Positions 1 through 8,172 of a stretch of 53,081 nt of DNA are shown here, in pieces. The stretch covers positions 1-53,081 of the forward strand of contig URVC01000027.1 of NCBI GenBank assembly GCA_900551245.1, written 5' to 3'. The stretch is from an uncultured bacterium. Its GTDB lineage: Bacteria; Verrucomicrobiota; Lentisphaeria; Victivallales; Victivallaceae. Within the stretch, counting starts at the first letter, position 1, and each line of letters opens with the position of its first letter. Both the position numbers and the translations under genes were made by a program. The notes beneath the pieces were generated by a model. It ran no database searches, was not told where the DNA came from, and was given only the letters and a program-made list of their open reading frames with translations.

Positions 1-198
1 GAGCGCGGGCCAAGCCGTAGAGACGTGCTTCGCGGCGCTGACCGCGCTTTACAAGAGCGCGGGCCAAGCCGTAGAGACGTGCTTCGCGGCGCTGACCGCG
101 CTTTACAAGAGCGCGGGCCAAGCCGTAGAGACGTGCTTCGCGGCGCTGACCGCGCTTTACAAGTGCACGGGCCAAGTCGGAGGGAGGCGCTCGCGGCG
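1..198. repeat. 54-bp tandem repeat array (three perfect copies plus a decayed one)
   Basis: Units start at 1, 55 and 109 and are identical over 54 bp; a fourth, diverged unit runs from 163 to about 198. The period is a multiple of three, so an 18-residue repeating open frame exists across it, but there is no ribosome binding site and the array is intergenic. It lies just past the stop codon of the RND gene. Its core, read on the minus strand as aagcgcggtcagcgccgcga, recurs at the far end of the window. The array may continue beyond base 1. Confidence 0.9.
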
Positions 199-208
199 AT
201 GAACACGC

Positions 209-3200
209 TTAACGGCGGCCGAGTCCGAAGCGAAGCAGGAACCGGCGCCAGAGATGACGGCGCGGCTTGGCGGTATCGTGCACAAAGATGAAATAGAGCG
301 CCGGAATCACGTAGAGCGTCAGCAGCGAAGCGACCGTAAGCCCTCCGACCACCCCCATGCCGCAGCTCGACCGCAGTTCCGACCCGAGGCCGGTGCCGAA
401 CGCCATGGGCAGCATTCCCGCCACCGACGCGATACTGGTCATCACGATCGGCCGGAATTTCGACTGCGTTGCCTGCAGCATCGCCTGATGTGTCGTCACG
501 CCGGAATTCACCAGCATGGCACACTCGTCCATAATCAGAATCGCGTTGTTCACCACGATACCGATCATCATGACGCCGCCGAGCAGCCCCATCATCGACA
601 TCGACATGCCGGTCAGCCACAGCGTCGCATACATGCCGAGGAACCCCAGCGGCACCGTGAACATGATCAGGAACGGCCGGGACCACGACTCCATGATTCC
701 CGCAATCAGGAGATAGGTCAGCACCGCCGCGAGCAGAATCACCTGCCCGAATTCCCGCGCCGTCTCATTCATCAGCTCCACACTTCCGCTCATCCGGACG
801 CCATACCCCGGCGGCAGCGCCTCCAGCGCCAGTTTGCCGATCGTATCCGAAACCGGCCCGAGCGCCATGCCGGGCGCGGTGTTCGCGTACAGCCACATCG
901 TCCGCGCCTTGTCGTAGCGGTTGATCACCACCGGACGGGTATCCTCGGTGATTTCGGCGAGCGTCTCCGTACCGAGCGGATTGTTGTCCTTCCGCGCCGG
1001 CGCCGCCTGCCGCAGCTGTTCCTCGCCGTACTCCTTCTGATTCTTGACGCGGATGTCGAAGGTCCGCGCTCCCGCCCGGTAATCTCCGACCTCGATGCCG
1101 TCGAGCGAACCGAGCAGATATTCGTACAGCTCATTGGCCGACATATCCAGATTCTGCAGTACCGTACGCCGCGGCGTGATGTTGATGTTCGGTTTGCGTT
1201 CCCGGCGGCTGGAGTCGACGTCGCGGACGATTCCCAGTGTCGGGAGTTTTTCCATCACCGCCATCTCCGCCTCTTCCAGCACATTCAGATCGTTGCCGTT
1301 CATCACACAGCGGATTTCCGCGCCGCTTCCGCCGAAGGTCGCCGGAATCGACAGCGTCACCCGGCAGTTGTCCAGATAAGCGAGCTCCTTGCGCAACTGG
1401 GCCTGCAGATCGTAGATCGACTCCTCCCGCTCAAATTTATCCGTCGTGCGCAGTGTGATCTGCCCGATGTAGACGGCCGAAGAGATCTGCCCGCCGCCGC
1501 CGTCGGAGTCGCCCACCGTGATCGACATGCCGCGGACAAAGTCGAACTTCTTCAGGTGATCGGCCGCCTCGCGGATCAGCCGATCGGTGGTCTCCAGATT
1601 GTAGTTGGTCGGGAACTCGAACTTGACCCGGATCTCCCCCTGGTCGCAGAAGGGCAGGAAGGAAAGTCCCACCTGCGGCACCACCCAGAAAAATACCGCC
1701 GCAGAGAGCACCAGCACCGCCAGGATCAGCGACTTCGGATGGCGGGCGGTCCATTCGATGCTCCGGTCGAACTTCCGGCAGAGCCAGTCATACCCCCGGT
1801 CCCAGGGGGTGAACAGCTTCGCCAGAAAACCGGTCGTCTGCCCCGCTTCCCCACCCTTTTTCTGCTTCAGCAGTACGCAAGAGAGAATCGGAGTCAGCGT
1901 GAAACTGATGAAGAGCGACACCAGCGTTGCCGCCACCATCACCCCCGCGAACGGCACCATCATCGTACCGATCCGGGTGGTCATCATCATCACCGGCACA
2001 AACACCACCACGTTGGTGAGGGCACTCGCCGACACCGCCGCAATCACCTCGTCGGTTCCCCGTTCGGCGGCCACTTTGATCGTCTCACCCCGGTCCAGAT
2101 GTTTGAAGATGTTCTCAATCACCACGATCGAGTTGGTCACCAGCACGCCGACCGAACAGCCCAGCGACAACAGTGTCATGATGTTGAACGAATAGTTGAA
2201 ATAGGCCATGGCCGCAAAGGTCACGATCACCGAAATCGGCATCGAAATCATCACGATGAAGGTCGACCTCGGCTCGTGCAGGAAGAGGAAAAGCAGAACC
2301 GCCGTCAGAATAATACCGGTCAGAATGCTGCTCCAGGCATCGTCCACCGACGCCTGAATGAAGGCGCCGGAGTCGGTGAACCAGAAGAGCTCCATTCCGG
2401 TGGGCAGTTCGCCGTTCCGCACCATCGTGTCGAACCGTTCGCGAATGCCGCGGATCACTTCGACCGCGTTGGCCTCGCCCTTCTTCACAATCCGGAACCG
2501 GGCCGCGGGCTTGCCGTTCACATAGGCCTTGCTGCGCACCTCGCGGCTCATGAACTTCACATCCGCCACGTCGCGCAAATAGACCCGCTTGTTCTTGAAT
2601 TTGCCGATCTCCAGCGCCTTGATCTGTTCGAAGTCCTTGAAGTCTCCGTCGAAGGTGACGTTTTTCTCGCCCTTGTCGAATTGAATGCGCCCCAGCGGCT
2701 CACGGACGTTGTTCTCGCGGAGCTTGGTGACGACGTCGTTGATCGTCAGGTTCATCGCGGTCAGCTTCGCCCGGTCGAGCAGCACGTGGATCTGCATTTC
2801 GTTCGCGCCGTAGACGCGCACCTCGCCCACCCCCGGCACCGAGGAGAACCGGTCGGCGATCACGTCGTCGGCGTAGTCGTAGAGATCGTCCTGGGTGCGG
2901 TCGCCGACCAGGAACGCCTGCACCACGGTGGTCGCGTTGGTGTCGATCTTCCGGATCGTGGGTTCGTCGGCGCCGTCGGGCAGATCGGTCCGGATGCGGT
3001 TCAGCGCCTCGCGGATGTCGGTGGCGGCGACGTCGACGTCGGTCCCCATGTTGAATTCCAGCTGGATGCGCGCCTCATCCTCCATCGAGGTGCTGGTGAT
3101 GTGTTTGATGCCGTCCAGCGACGAGACCGCGTCCTCAATCCGTTTGACGACTTCGACCTCGATCTCCGTCGGGCTGGCGCCTTCGTATTCGCAGCGCACC

Positions 3201-3337
3201 AGCACCATCGGCACCTCCATGTTCGGCAGCAGGTCGATGCTGATCCGGGGGTAGAGGCTAACGCCGATCATCACCAGAACGATGATGAACGCAGTCATCG
3301 CAATCGGGCGGCGGACAGACCATTGACTTAAAAACAT
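209..3337 (-). CDS. RND-family efflux transporter, inner-membrane permease (AcrB/MexB-like)
   Basis: A 1042-residue protein with the duplicated RND plan: an N-terminal helix (about residues 10-30), a large periplasmic loop, a central helix bundle (about 335-490), a second periplasmic loop and a C-terminal helix bundle (about 860-1025). The family exports drugs, bile acids or lipids through a periplasmic adaptor and an outer-membrane channel, normally driven by protons. In helix 4 the usual Asp-Asp pair is replaced: the segment reads VLVTNSIVVIEN, with T401 and N402 where AcrB has D407 and D408. The helix-10 lysine (AcrB K940) is N930, in VVNNAIL. This points to altered energy coupling. It follows the adaptor gene by 18 bp. 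No outer-membrane channel (TolC-type) gene is next to it. Confidence 0.95.
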   Translation of the reverse strand: MFLSQWSVRRPIAMTAFIIVLVMIGVSLYPRISIDLLPNMEVPMVLVRCEYEGASPTEIEVEVVKRIEDAVSSLDGIKHITSTSMEDEARIQLEFNMGTDVDVAATDIREALNRIRTDLPDGADEPTIRKIDTNATTVVQAFLVGDRTQDDLYDYADDVIADRFSSVPGVGEVRVYGANEMQIHVLLDRAKLTAMNLTINDVVTKLRENNVREPLGRIQFDKGEKNVTFDGDFKDFEQIKALEIGKFKNKRVYLRDVADVKFMSREVRSKAYVNGKPAARFRIVKKGEANAVEVIRGIRERFDTMVRNGELPTGMELFWFTDSGAFIQASVDDAWSSILTGIILTAVLLFLFLHEPRSTFIVMISMPISVIVTFAAMAYFNYSFNIMTLLSLGCSVGVLVTNSIVVIENIFKHLDRGETIKVAAERGTDEVIAAVSASALTNVVVFVPVMMMTTRIGTMMVPFAGVMVAATLVSLFISFTLTPILSCVLLKQKKGGEAGQTTGFLAKLFTPWDRGYDWLCRKFDRSIEWTARHPKSLILAVLVLSAAVFFWVVPQVGLSFLPFCDQGEIRVKFEFPTNYNLETTDRLIREAADHLKKFDFVRGMSITVGDSDGGGGQISSAVYIGQITLRTTDKFEREESIYDLQAQLRKELAYLDNCRVTLSIPATFGGSGAEIRCVMNGNDLNVLEEAEMAVMEKLPTLGIVRDVDSSRRERKPNINITPRRTVLQNLDMSANELYEYLLGSLDGIEVGDYRAGARTFDIRVKNQKEYGEEQLRQAAPARKDNNPLGTETLAEITEDTRPVVINRYDKARTMWLYANTAPGMALGPVSDTIGKLALEALPPGYGVRMSGSVELMNETAREFGQVILLAAVLTYLLIAGIMESWSRPFLIMFTVPLGFLGMYATLWLTGMSMSMMGLLGGVMMIGIVVNNAILIMDECAMLVNSGVTTHQAMLQATQSKFRPIVMTSIASVAGMLPMAFGTGLGSELRSSCGMGVVGGLTVASLLTLYVIPALYFIFVHDTAKPRRHLWRRFLLRFGLGRR

Positions 3338-3355
3338 GCGACTGTCTCTCCTCCG

Positions 3356-4525
3356 TTACTTTGCCTTGATTTCACGGAGCAGTGAGCCGTTGTTGACAAA
3401 CGTCTGTCCGGTGACGACGAACCGTTCCTTCAACAGTTCCGCGGCATTCACCACTTCGCAGTACTTGCCGTCGACAATGCCGCGCACTACGTCGAAGCTC
3501 TTCGCCCGGTTGTCCGGACCGATGGCGTAGACGATGTAGCGGTCGTTGGCGCGCAGAAGAAGCGCGTCGGCGGGCAGACCGTACGCCTCCTTCTCCTCCA
3601 GGATGATGGAGAGGTCGCACAGCGTGCCGCTGACCAGTTTGATCTCGGGCGGGACCGCCACCTTGAGCTTGAAGGTGCGGCTCTCCGGGTCGATGCTCGG
3701 CGCCTTGTAGGTCACGACGGCGCGCCCCTTGTCGACCCCGTCCAGCATGACGAGCACCGGAGTTCGGCCCGCCTGGACAAGATCGTAGTAGACCGCGCTG
3801 ATGTAGCAGATCACTTCGAGCTGCTTCTGATTCTCCAGCTTGAGGATGTTCTGACCGGCGGTCACGTACTCGTTCTCCTCGACATATTTGTCGGTGATGA
3901 TGCAGTCGAAGGGAGCTTTCACGATGGAATCGTCCAGATTCTTCTCGGCGATGACGAGATTGCTCTCGGCCTGTTTGAGCTGCGCTTCGGCGTTGGCGAT
4001 CGCCGCCTGCGCGTTCCGGACGTCGGTCTTCGCCTTCTTGTAGGCGGTCTCGTAGGTTTCGAATTCGGTCTGACTGGTCGCCTTCGACTGCCAGAGGGTG
4101 AGGAACCGCTCGTAGTCGAGCGTGGCCTTGCGTTCGGAAATCTTCGCACTCTCCAGCGCGATGCGGGCGCTTTCGAGCTCGGCGTTCTTGACCTTGATCT
4201 CATCCTCCCGCATGGTCACCTGATTCTTCAGCACCTGACGGTCGATGCCGAACAGGACGTCATCCTTTTTGCGGACATCGCCCTCGTCGACCTTGAGCAG
4301 TTCCAGCGTCCCGCTGATCTTGGCGGAGATGGTCGCGTATTCCACCGGCCAGACGGTTCCCTGCACCGGGATCTGCCGCCGGAACGTCCGCTTCTGAAGC
4401 GGTTCAAGCGTCACCCGCGTCTCCCGTTCCACCACCTGCTTTTTCTGCTCTTTTGAACACCCGGCGCCGGCTCCGAACAGAACTCCGGCGGCAGTGAACA
4501 ACAACAACCATCGAGATACGGGCAT
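3356..4525 (-). CDS. RND periplasmic adaptor (membrane fusion protein), lipoprotein
   Basis: A 389-residue HlyD/AcrA-type adaptor that links the inner-membrane pump to an outer-membrane channel. I place the start at 4525, not at the upstream in-frame ATG at 4570: a strong ribosome binding site (aaggagggg) lies just before it, and the protein then opens with a lipoprotein signal ending GAGAGC (acylated Cys about residue 23). A lipoyl-like half-motif (about 60-90) is followed by a long Ala/Glu/Lys-rich coiled-coil hairpin (about 95-185), then the second lipoyl half (VKAPFDCIITDKYV) and the beta-barrel domain. It is co-transcribed with the RND permease 18 bp downstream. The upstream gap holds a promoter and a Pho-box-like site. 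Confidence 0.93.
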   Translation of the reverse strand: MPVSRWLLLFTAAGVLFGAGAGCSKEQKKQVVERETRVTLEPLQKRTFRRQIPVQGTVWPVEYATISAKISGTLELLKVDEGDVRKKDDVLFGIDRQVLKNQVTMREDEIKVKNAELESARIALESAKISERKATLDYERFLTLWQSKATSQTEFETYETAYKKAKTDVRNAQAAIANAEAQLKQAESNLVIAEKNLDDSIVKAPFDCIITDKYVEENEYVTAGQNILKLENQKQLEVICYISAVYYDLVQAGRTPVLVMLDGVDKGRAVVTYKAPSIDPESRTFKLKVAVPPEIKLVSGTLCDLSIILEEKEAYGLPADALLLRANDRYIVYAIGPDNRAKSFDVVRGIVDGKYCEVVNAAELLKERFVVTGQTFVNNGSLLREIKAK

Positions 4526-4569
4526 GGTCCCCTCCTTGCCGTTTAAAAAAATACAATGATGCCTTACCA

Positions 4570-4625
4570 TCTATACCATATCACAGCGGAAAGAAGTTGC
4601 AACACTGCTGACAGAATTCTGACAA
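4570..4625 (-). promoter_or_regulatory. promoter with Pho-box-like direct repeat before the efflux genes
   Basis: On the minus strand two TGTCA repeats lie 11 bp apart (ttgtcagaattctgtca, 4609-4625), matching the layout of the E. coli Pho box (CTGTCA, five bases, CTGTCA). Just downstream are ttgcaa (4597-4602) and, 16 bp on, tatggt (4575-4580), with a second -10-like tataga at 4570-4575. The preceding genes encode an OmpR/PhoB-type regulator and its kinase, so this is a plausible binding site for that regulator; direct repeats at 11 bp are what this family binds. Confidence 0.5.
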
Positions 4626-4654
4626 AATACTGATTTTGCCATGAAGAAAAGCAC

Positions 4655-6412
4655 TCACAGCGGCAGTTCAAGGTGGAACGCCGCCCCCTCCTCGGGGCGG
4701 GAATCCACAAACACCCGGCCGCGATGAAACTGGGCGATCCGCTTGACGATGGCGAGACCGATTCCGCTGCCGTTGTGTTTCTTCCCGGAAGAGGGAACCC
4801 GGTAGAAACGGTTGAAAATCCGTTCCTGATGTTCAGGGGCGATTCCGCAGCCGGAATCGCGGACACAGAAATCCACCGCACGCCCGTCACCGGTCCGGAC
4901 GGCGGAGACCTCAATCCGCTTCGTTCCGCTGTGAAACACCGCGTTGGAAATGAGATTGTTCAGCGCCTGCTGAAGCAGCAGCGAGTCGGCGAAGATTTCG
5001 ATGGGGACGCACTCGCCGACCGCAATCTCGATCCCCGCCGCCTCCGCCGCAGGGCGGCAGACCTCGACCGCGCTGCGCACGACCGAGAGCGGCCGGACCG
5101 GGAGGAAATCGTTCTCCTCATCGGTCTTCCGCAGCGCATCCAGCGAGGTGAGGGAGAGGAAGTTCTGCAACAGCGTGTGGAGCCGCTCCGACTGGAGCGA
5201 CAGGGTCTCGATGCAGCGCGTCCGGTAATCGGGGTGATCGAGCGCGCCGGCGTTGATCGCATCCACCGCGCCGATGATGCCGGTAAGCGGCGTCTTCATC
5301 TCGTGGGAGACCGCCGCGATGAATTCGCTGCGGTAGGTCTCGAACCGGCGGATTTCCGTGAGATCGGTCACGGAAACCAGGAAGAAGCGCCCGCCCTCCC
5401 GGTTGAAGGAGACGGTGTTGACCAGCAGGATGAACTCCCGGTCGCCGCGCCGCATCGGCAGCTCCGCGGAAGCGACCCCCTCCTCCGCCGCCCGGCGGAT
5501 CTGATCGCGCAGCTCCTCGGGGCATTCGCGGAGTGTGGATTCCCCCGCCGCTTCCCCCGGGTAGAAGAGCTCCACCGCGGTCCGGTTCCACTGCTCGACC
5601 TTCCCGTCGGCGTCGATCAGCAGAATCGCCTCGGTCAGCGCATTCAGAATCGCTTTGCGTTCCGCGGCGTCATCCTGCAGAGAGACGATCTGCTGCCGGA
5701 GCCGTTCGGTGAGACTGCGCAGGCAGAGGGCGATCTCGCGGATCAATCCGCGCCGGGGCACGAAAACCGGATACTCCAGCTCGCCGGCGGCAATCCGGGA
5801 CATGCTGGAAAAGAGGCGGTTCAGCGGAGAGCGGATCCAGAAGCAGAAGTACCCGACCAGCGCCGCCACCGAGAGCAGCCCCAGCACGGTCAGAATCAGG
5901 ATTCCCTGCCGGGTCTGACGCATCAGCAGTGTCATGCTGCTGCACTTTGACGCCATGACCAGAATGTAGTCCTGCGCACCCACCCGGAACCGGGCGCAGT
6001 GATAGACCATGTAGGCGTCCAGCGGCCGGTCGTAGCGGACCAGCACATCCTCGCGCCGGTTCCGCTTGAACATGTTCCGGATCTCCGGCTCGCGGATGTG
6101 CTCGGCGAGGTAGGCGGGAACATCCTCGGTCTGCACCACAGTACCCCGCCCGCGGGCGATGATCCGCACGACCACCGGATTGGGACCGTGGCTGTTGAGC
6201 AGCCGGTGGATTTTATCGAGCTCATTGGCGGCGATGAGTTCGCGGCAGGCGCGGACGATGAGGGCGTTGTTCCGCCGCGTCTCATTGGCCAGTTCGCGAA
6301 AGTAGGCGTTCTGAAAGTTCGCCAGCTGAATGTCCAGAAAAAAGATTGCGAGAATGATGATTCCCCCGATCACCGCGGGGACGGAGAGCAGCACATAATC
6401 CCGCCGCGCCAT
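4655..6412 (-). CDS. sensor histidine kinase (PhoR-like)
   Basis: A 585-residue membrane sensor. The order is: helix 1 (about 8-28), a periplasmic sensing region (about 30-168), helix 2 (about 170-192), a HAMP linker (about 193-243), a PAS domain (about 250-355), a dimerisation domain with phospho-acceptor H370 in AAVSHEMKTPL, and a C-terminal ATPase domain with N-box LISNAVFH, G1 box DSGCGIAP and G2 box GSGIGLAI. It should phosphorylate the response regulator whose stop codon lies 3 bp upstream of its start. The pump genes follow after a 129-bp gap, so the four genes look like one stress-response unit. The signal sensed cannot be read from the sequence. Confidence 0.95.
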   Translation of the reverse strand: MARRDYVLLSVPAVIGGIIILAIFFLDIQLANFQNAYFRELANETRRNNALIVRACRELIAANELDKIHRLLNSHGPNPVVVRIIARGRGTVVQTEDVPAYLAEHIREPEIRNMFKRNRREDVLVRYDRPLDAYMVYHCARFRVGAQDYILVMASKCSSMTLLMRQTRQGILILTVLGLLSVAALVGYFCFWIRSPLNRLFSSMSRIAAGELEYPVFVPRRGLIREIALCLRSLTERLRQQIVSLQDDAAERKAILNALTEAILLIDADGKVEQWNRTAVELFYPGEAAGESTLRECPEELRDQIRRAAEEGVASAELPMRRGDREFILLVNTVSFNREGGRFFLVSVTDLTEIRRFETYRSEFIAAVSHEMKTPLTGIIGAVDAINAGALDHPDYRTRCIETLSLQSERLHTLLQNFLSLTSLDALRKTDEENDFLPVRPLSVVRSAVEVCRPAAEAAGIEIAVGECVPIEIFADSLLLQQALNNLISNAVFHSGTKRIEVSAVRTGDGRAVDFCVRDSGCGIAPEHQERIFNRFYRVPSSGKKHNGSGIGLAIVKRIAQFHRGRVFVDSRPEEGAAFHLELPL

Positions 6413-6415
6413 CGT

Positions 6416-7099
6416 CTACTCCCCGGCCATCCGGTAGCCGACGCCGCGGACGGTTTCGATGTGGTCCGCCCAGTCGCCGAGCTTCCGGCGGAGGTTGACC
6501 ATCTGCATGTCGATCGCCCGCGCCGTGACGGAGTAATTGTCCCCCTTGACCGCCCGGATGATCTGGTTGCGGGTGAAGACTCTGCCGGGATTCTCCGCCA
6601 GAAGGGCGAGGGTCCGGAATTCGTCGGCGGTCAGCGCGAGCGGATTCCCCTCCAGCCGGGCGCAGTGGGCGTCCAGATCGATCGACAGCGGTCCGAACAC
6701 GATGGTTCTGGCCGCTGCGGAGCTCCTCCGCTTGCGCAGCTGAACGGCGATCCGGGCGGCGAGAATCTTGCTGCTGTAAGGTTTGGTGACGTAATCATCC
6801 GCCCCCATTTCGAGACCGAGGACGATATCGTTCTCCTCGCCCTTGGCCGAGAGCATGATGATGGGGATCTCCGCCAGCGCCGGATTGTTCTTGAGATTCC
6901 GGCAGACGGTCAGCCCGTCGATGCCGGGCAGCATGATGTCGAGCAGAATGAGGTCGGGCACGAGCCGGGCGGCCATCTCGAGCCCCTCCCGGCCGTCGGA
7001 GGCGCAGAACACCTGAGAGAACCCGTTCATATTGAGGTTCATCTTGGTCATGTCGCAGATCGAAGCGTCGTCTTCGATCATCAGGATTCTGGGATTCAT
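6416..7099 (-). CDS. response regulator, OmpR/PhoB family
   Basis: A 227-residue regulator with a receiver domain (1-120: acidic D10 and D11, phospho-acceptor D54 in LLDIMLPG, and a TKPY lysine motif) and a winged-helix DNA-binding domain (about 130-225, ending AIDMQMVNLRRKLG and VRGVGYRM). Start 7099 is preceded by aaaggaggtgcg, a strong ribosome binding site. It pairs with the histidine kinase directly downstream. A consensus promoter lies between this gene and the TrmB-like gene. OmpR-type regulators bind direct repeats spaced about 11 bp, which is what lies before the efflux adaptor gene. Confidence 0.96.
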   Translation of the reverse strand: MNPRILMIEDDASICDMTKMNLNMNGFSQVFCASDGREGLEMAARLVPDLILLDIMLPGIDGLTVCRNLKNNPALAEIPIIMLSAKGEENDIVLGLEMGADDYVTKPYSSKILAARIAVQLRKRRSSAAARTIVFGPLSIDLDAHCARLEGNPLALTADEFRTLALLAENPGRVFTRNQIIRAVKGDNYSVTARAIDMQMVNLRRKLGDWADHIETVRGVGYRMAGE

Positions 7100-7116
7100 C
7101 GCACCTCCTTTTTTTC

Positions 7117-7145
7117 AAGATAACCCGGGAAGCGGAATTTGTCAA
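7117..7145 (-). promoter_or_regulatory. sigma-70 promoter of the two-component operon
   Basis: On the minus strand, ttgaca (7140-7145) and tatctt (7117-7122) are separated by exactly 17 bp. The start codon at 7099 is only 18 bp past the -10 box, so the leader is very short and holds little more than the ribosome binding site. The promoter begins 16 bp after the stop codon of the TrmB-like gene. Confidence 0.7.
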
Positions 7146-7161
7146 GCCTCCCGGCGGCCGG

Positions 7162-7908
7162 TCACGGCTCCTCCGAAATCTCCCACATGCACTGCCACAG
7201 GCTTTTCATCAGAATGAACAGCTCTTCGCTTTCGAGAAAAACCGTATAGTTCTCTTTGAGCCCGGAGGCGATCGCCACGGTCCGGTCAAACAGATAGAGT
7301 CCGGAGATGTTGTCGCTGATCGCCCGGGGAAAATAGCGGACGTGTCGCAAATTCTTTTCTCCGGGGCGCATATACTCCTCCTCCGGCATCTCCCGCGCCC
7401 GGTTGCGGATTGACCATGACCAGATGCCGCGCCGGATGCGCTGCCGGACATATTCCGCTTCACACTCCGGGGTGGAAAGTTTCAACATCTCGCGGACTGC
7501 GCCGAAATAAAAATACTCTTTCGCCTTGACGTTGAGCAGAGCGGAACGGAGTGCCTCGCCCCCTTCGGCCCCCTCATAGTAGTGAACACGCGGACGTTTT
7601 TCTCCGCCGCGGTACAGTGCATAAAGATCCGGCAGGACCGCATCGAGCGCCTCCTTCCGCCGGTTTTCAATTTCGGCGAGGCGGGCGGGATCTTCCGGCG
7701 AGAAAAGCCGACGACGCCCGGAAACCGTCTCGCACACGAGCTGTTTCTCACGAAGCAGATCGAGCACGTCATAAACCGTCGGATGTTTGAGTTTCGTATA
7801 CTTGGCGATTTCAATCGCGGAGGCCGATCCCAGTTGCAGCAGTGCCAGGTAGACTTTCGCCTGCCGCCCCTTCAGATCGAGCCGTTCGAGCTGTTCCATC
7901 AGATTCAT
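7162..7908 (-). CDS. TrmB-like transcriptional regulator
   Basis: A 248-residue protein. The N-terminal winged helix (about 1-70: LDLKGRQAKVYLALLQLGSA, then KHPTVYDVLDLLREK) matches the TrmB family, first known as archaeal sugar-sensing regulators and also found in bacteria. The C-terminal part (about 100-245) resembles the phospholipase-D-like sensor domain often joined to it. I choose the ATG at 7908, not the frame opening at 7995: ggagaacgt precedes it and the HTH then sits at the N terminus. It diverges from an EamA-type transporter, and the shared intergenic region holds two similar inverted repeats, so it probably controls that transporter and itself. Confidence 0.85.
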   Translation of the reverse strand: MNLMEQLERLDLKGRQAKVYLALLQLGSASAIEIAKYTKLKHPTVYDVLDLLREKQLVCETVSGRRRLFSPEDPARLAEIENRRKEALDAVLPDLYALYRGGEKRPRVHYYEGAEGGEALRSALLNVKAKEYFYFGAVREMLKLSTPECEAEYVRQRIRRGIWSWSIRNRAREMPEEEYMRPGEKNLRHVRYFPRAISDNISGLYLFDRTVAIASGLKENYTVFLESEELFILMKSLWQCMWEISEEP

Positions 7909-7917
7909 ACGTTCTCC

Positions 7918-7937
7918 ATGTCGTAAAAAGTCGACAT
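7918..7937. promoter_or_regulatory. candidate operator site 1 of the TrmB-like regulator
   Basis: A 20-bp site, atgtcgtaaaaagtcgacat, has perfect 6-bp arms (atgtcg/cgacat) around an A-rich centre and is followed by ccgc. It sits 10 bp upstream of the regulator's own start codon. A near-identical site precedes the divergent transporter gene. Autoregulation by the TrmB-like protein is inferred. Confidence 0.55.
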
Positions 7938-7964
7938 CCGCTGTTTTCTGTTTTCCTCTTGAAA

Positions 7965-8011
7965 AGCGGGAAACCCGCTGATACTTTATCCTCACTGCAA
8001 AAATTTTACAA
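7965..8011 (-). promoter_or_regulatory. promoter of the TrmB-like gene with a palindrome at its start site
   Basis: On the minus strand ttgtaa (8006-8011) and taaagt (7983-7988) are 17 bp apart. A perfect palindrome, agcgggaaacccgct (7965-7979), covers the expected transcription start. It could be a further protein-binding site; its sequence is unlike the two inverted repeats at 7918 and 8121. Confidence 0.45.
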
Positions 8012-8120
8012 TCGAAAACCTCCAGAATGAACAGAAAAAAACAGAAAACAGCCGCCGCAGCCGCCGCGGTTCCGGACGCGGCAACCGGAATAAAACCGGC
8101 ATGGTCCGCTCCGTTCCGTC

Positions 8121-8139
8121 ATGTCGAAAAAAGTGACAT
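8121..8139. promoter_or_regulatory. candidate operator site 2, before the EamA-type transporter
   Basis: The 19-bp site atgtcgaaaaaagtgacat repeats site 1 (7918-7937) with one substitution and one base missing in the second arm, and the same following ccgc. It lies 33 bp upstream of the transporter start and covers the position expected for the -35 box (a weak tcgaaa/catatt pair at 8124-8129 and 8146-8151). Confidence 0.55.
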
Positions 8140-8172
8140 CCGCGCCATATTCTCCGGCAGGAGGCGGATTCT

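Noticed and set aside
25..291. 88-residue frame of 18-residue repeats across the first repeat array
   Set aside because: It is a by-product of a 54-bp tandem repeat; no promoter or binding site, and it runs into the antisense of the RND gene end.
254..3331. Very long plus-strand frame opposite the RND permease
   Set aside because: High-GC antisense shadow: rich in His, Arg and Pro with no domain, while the minus-strand frame is a clear RND protein.
8041..8120. Small gene in the TrmB/EamA divergent region
   Set aside because: Only short frames without binding sites; the stretch is better explained as regulatory DNA.
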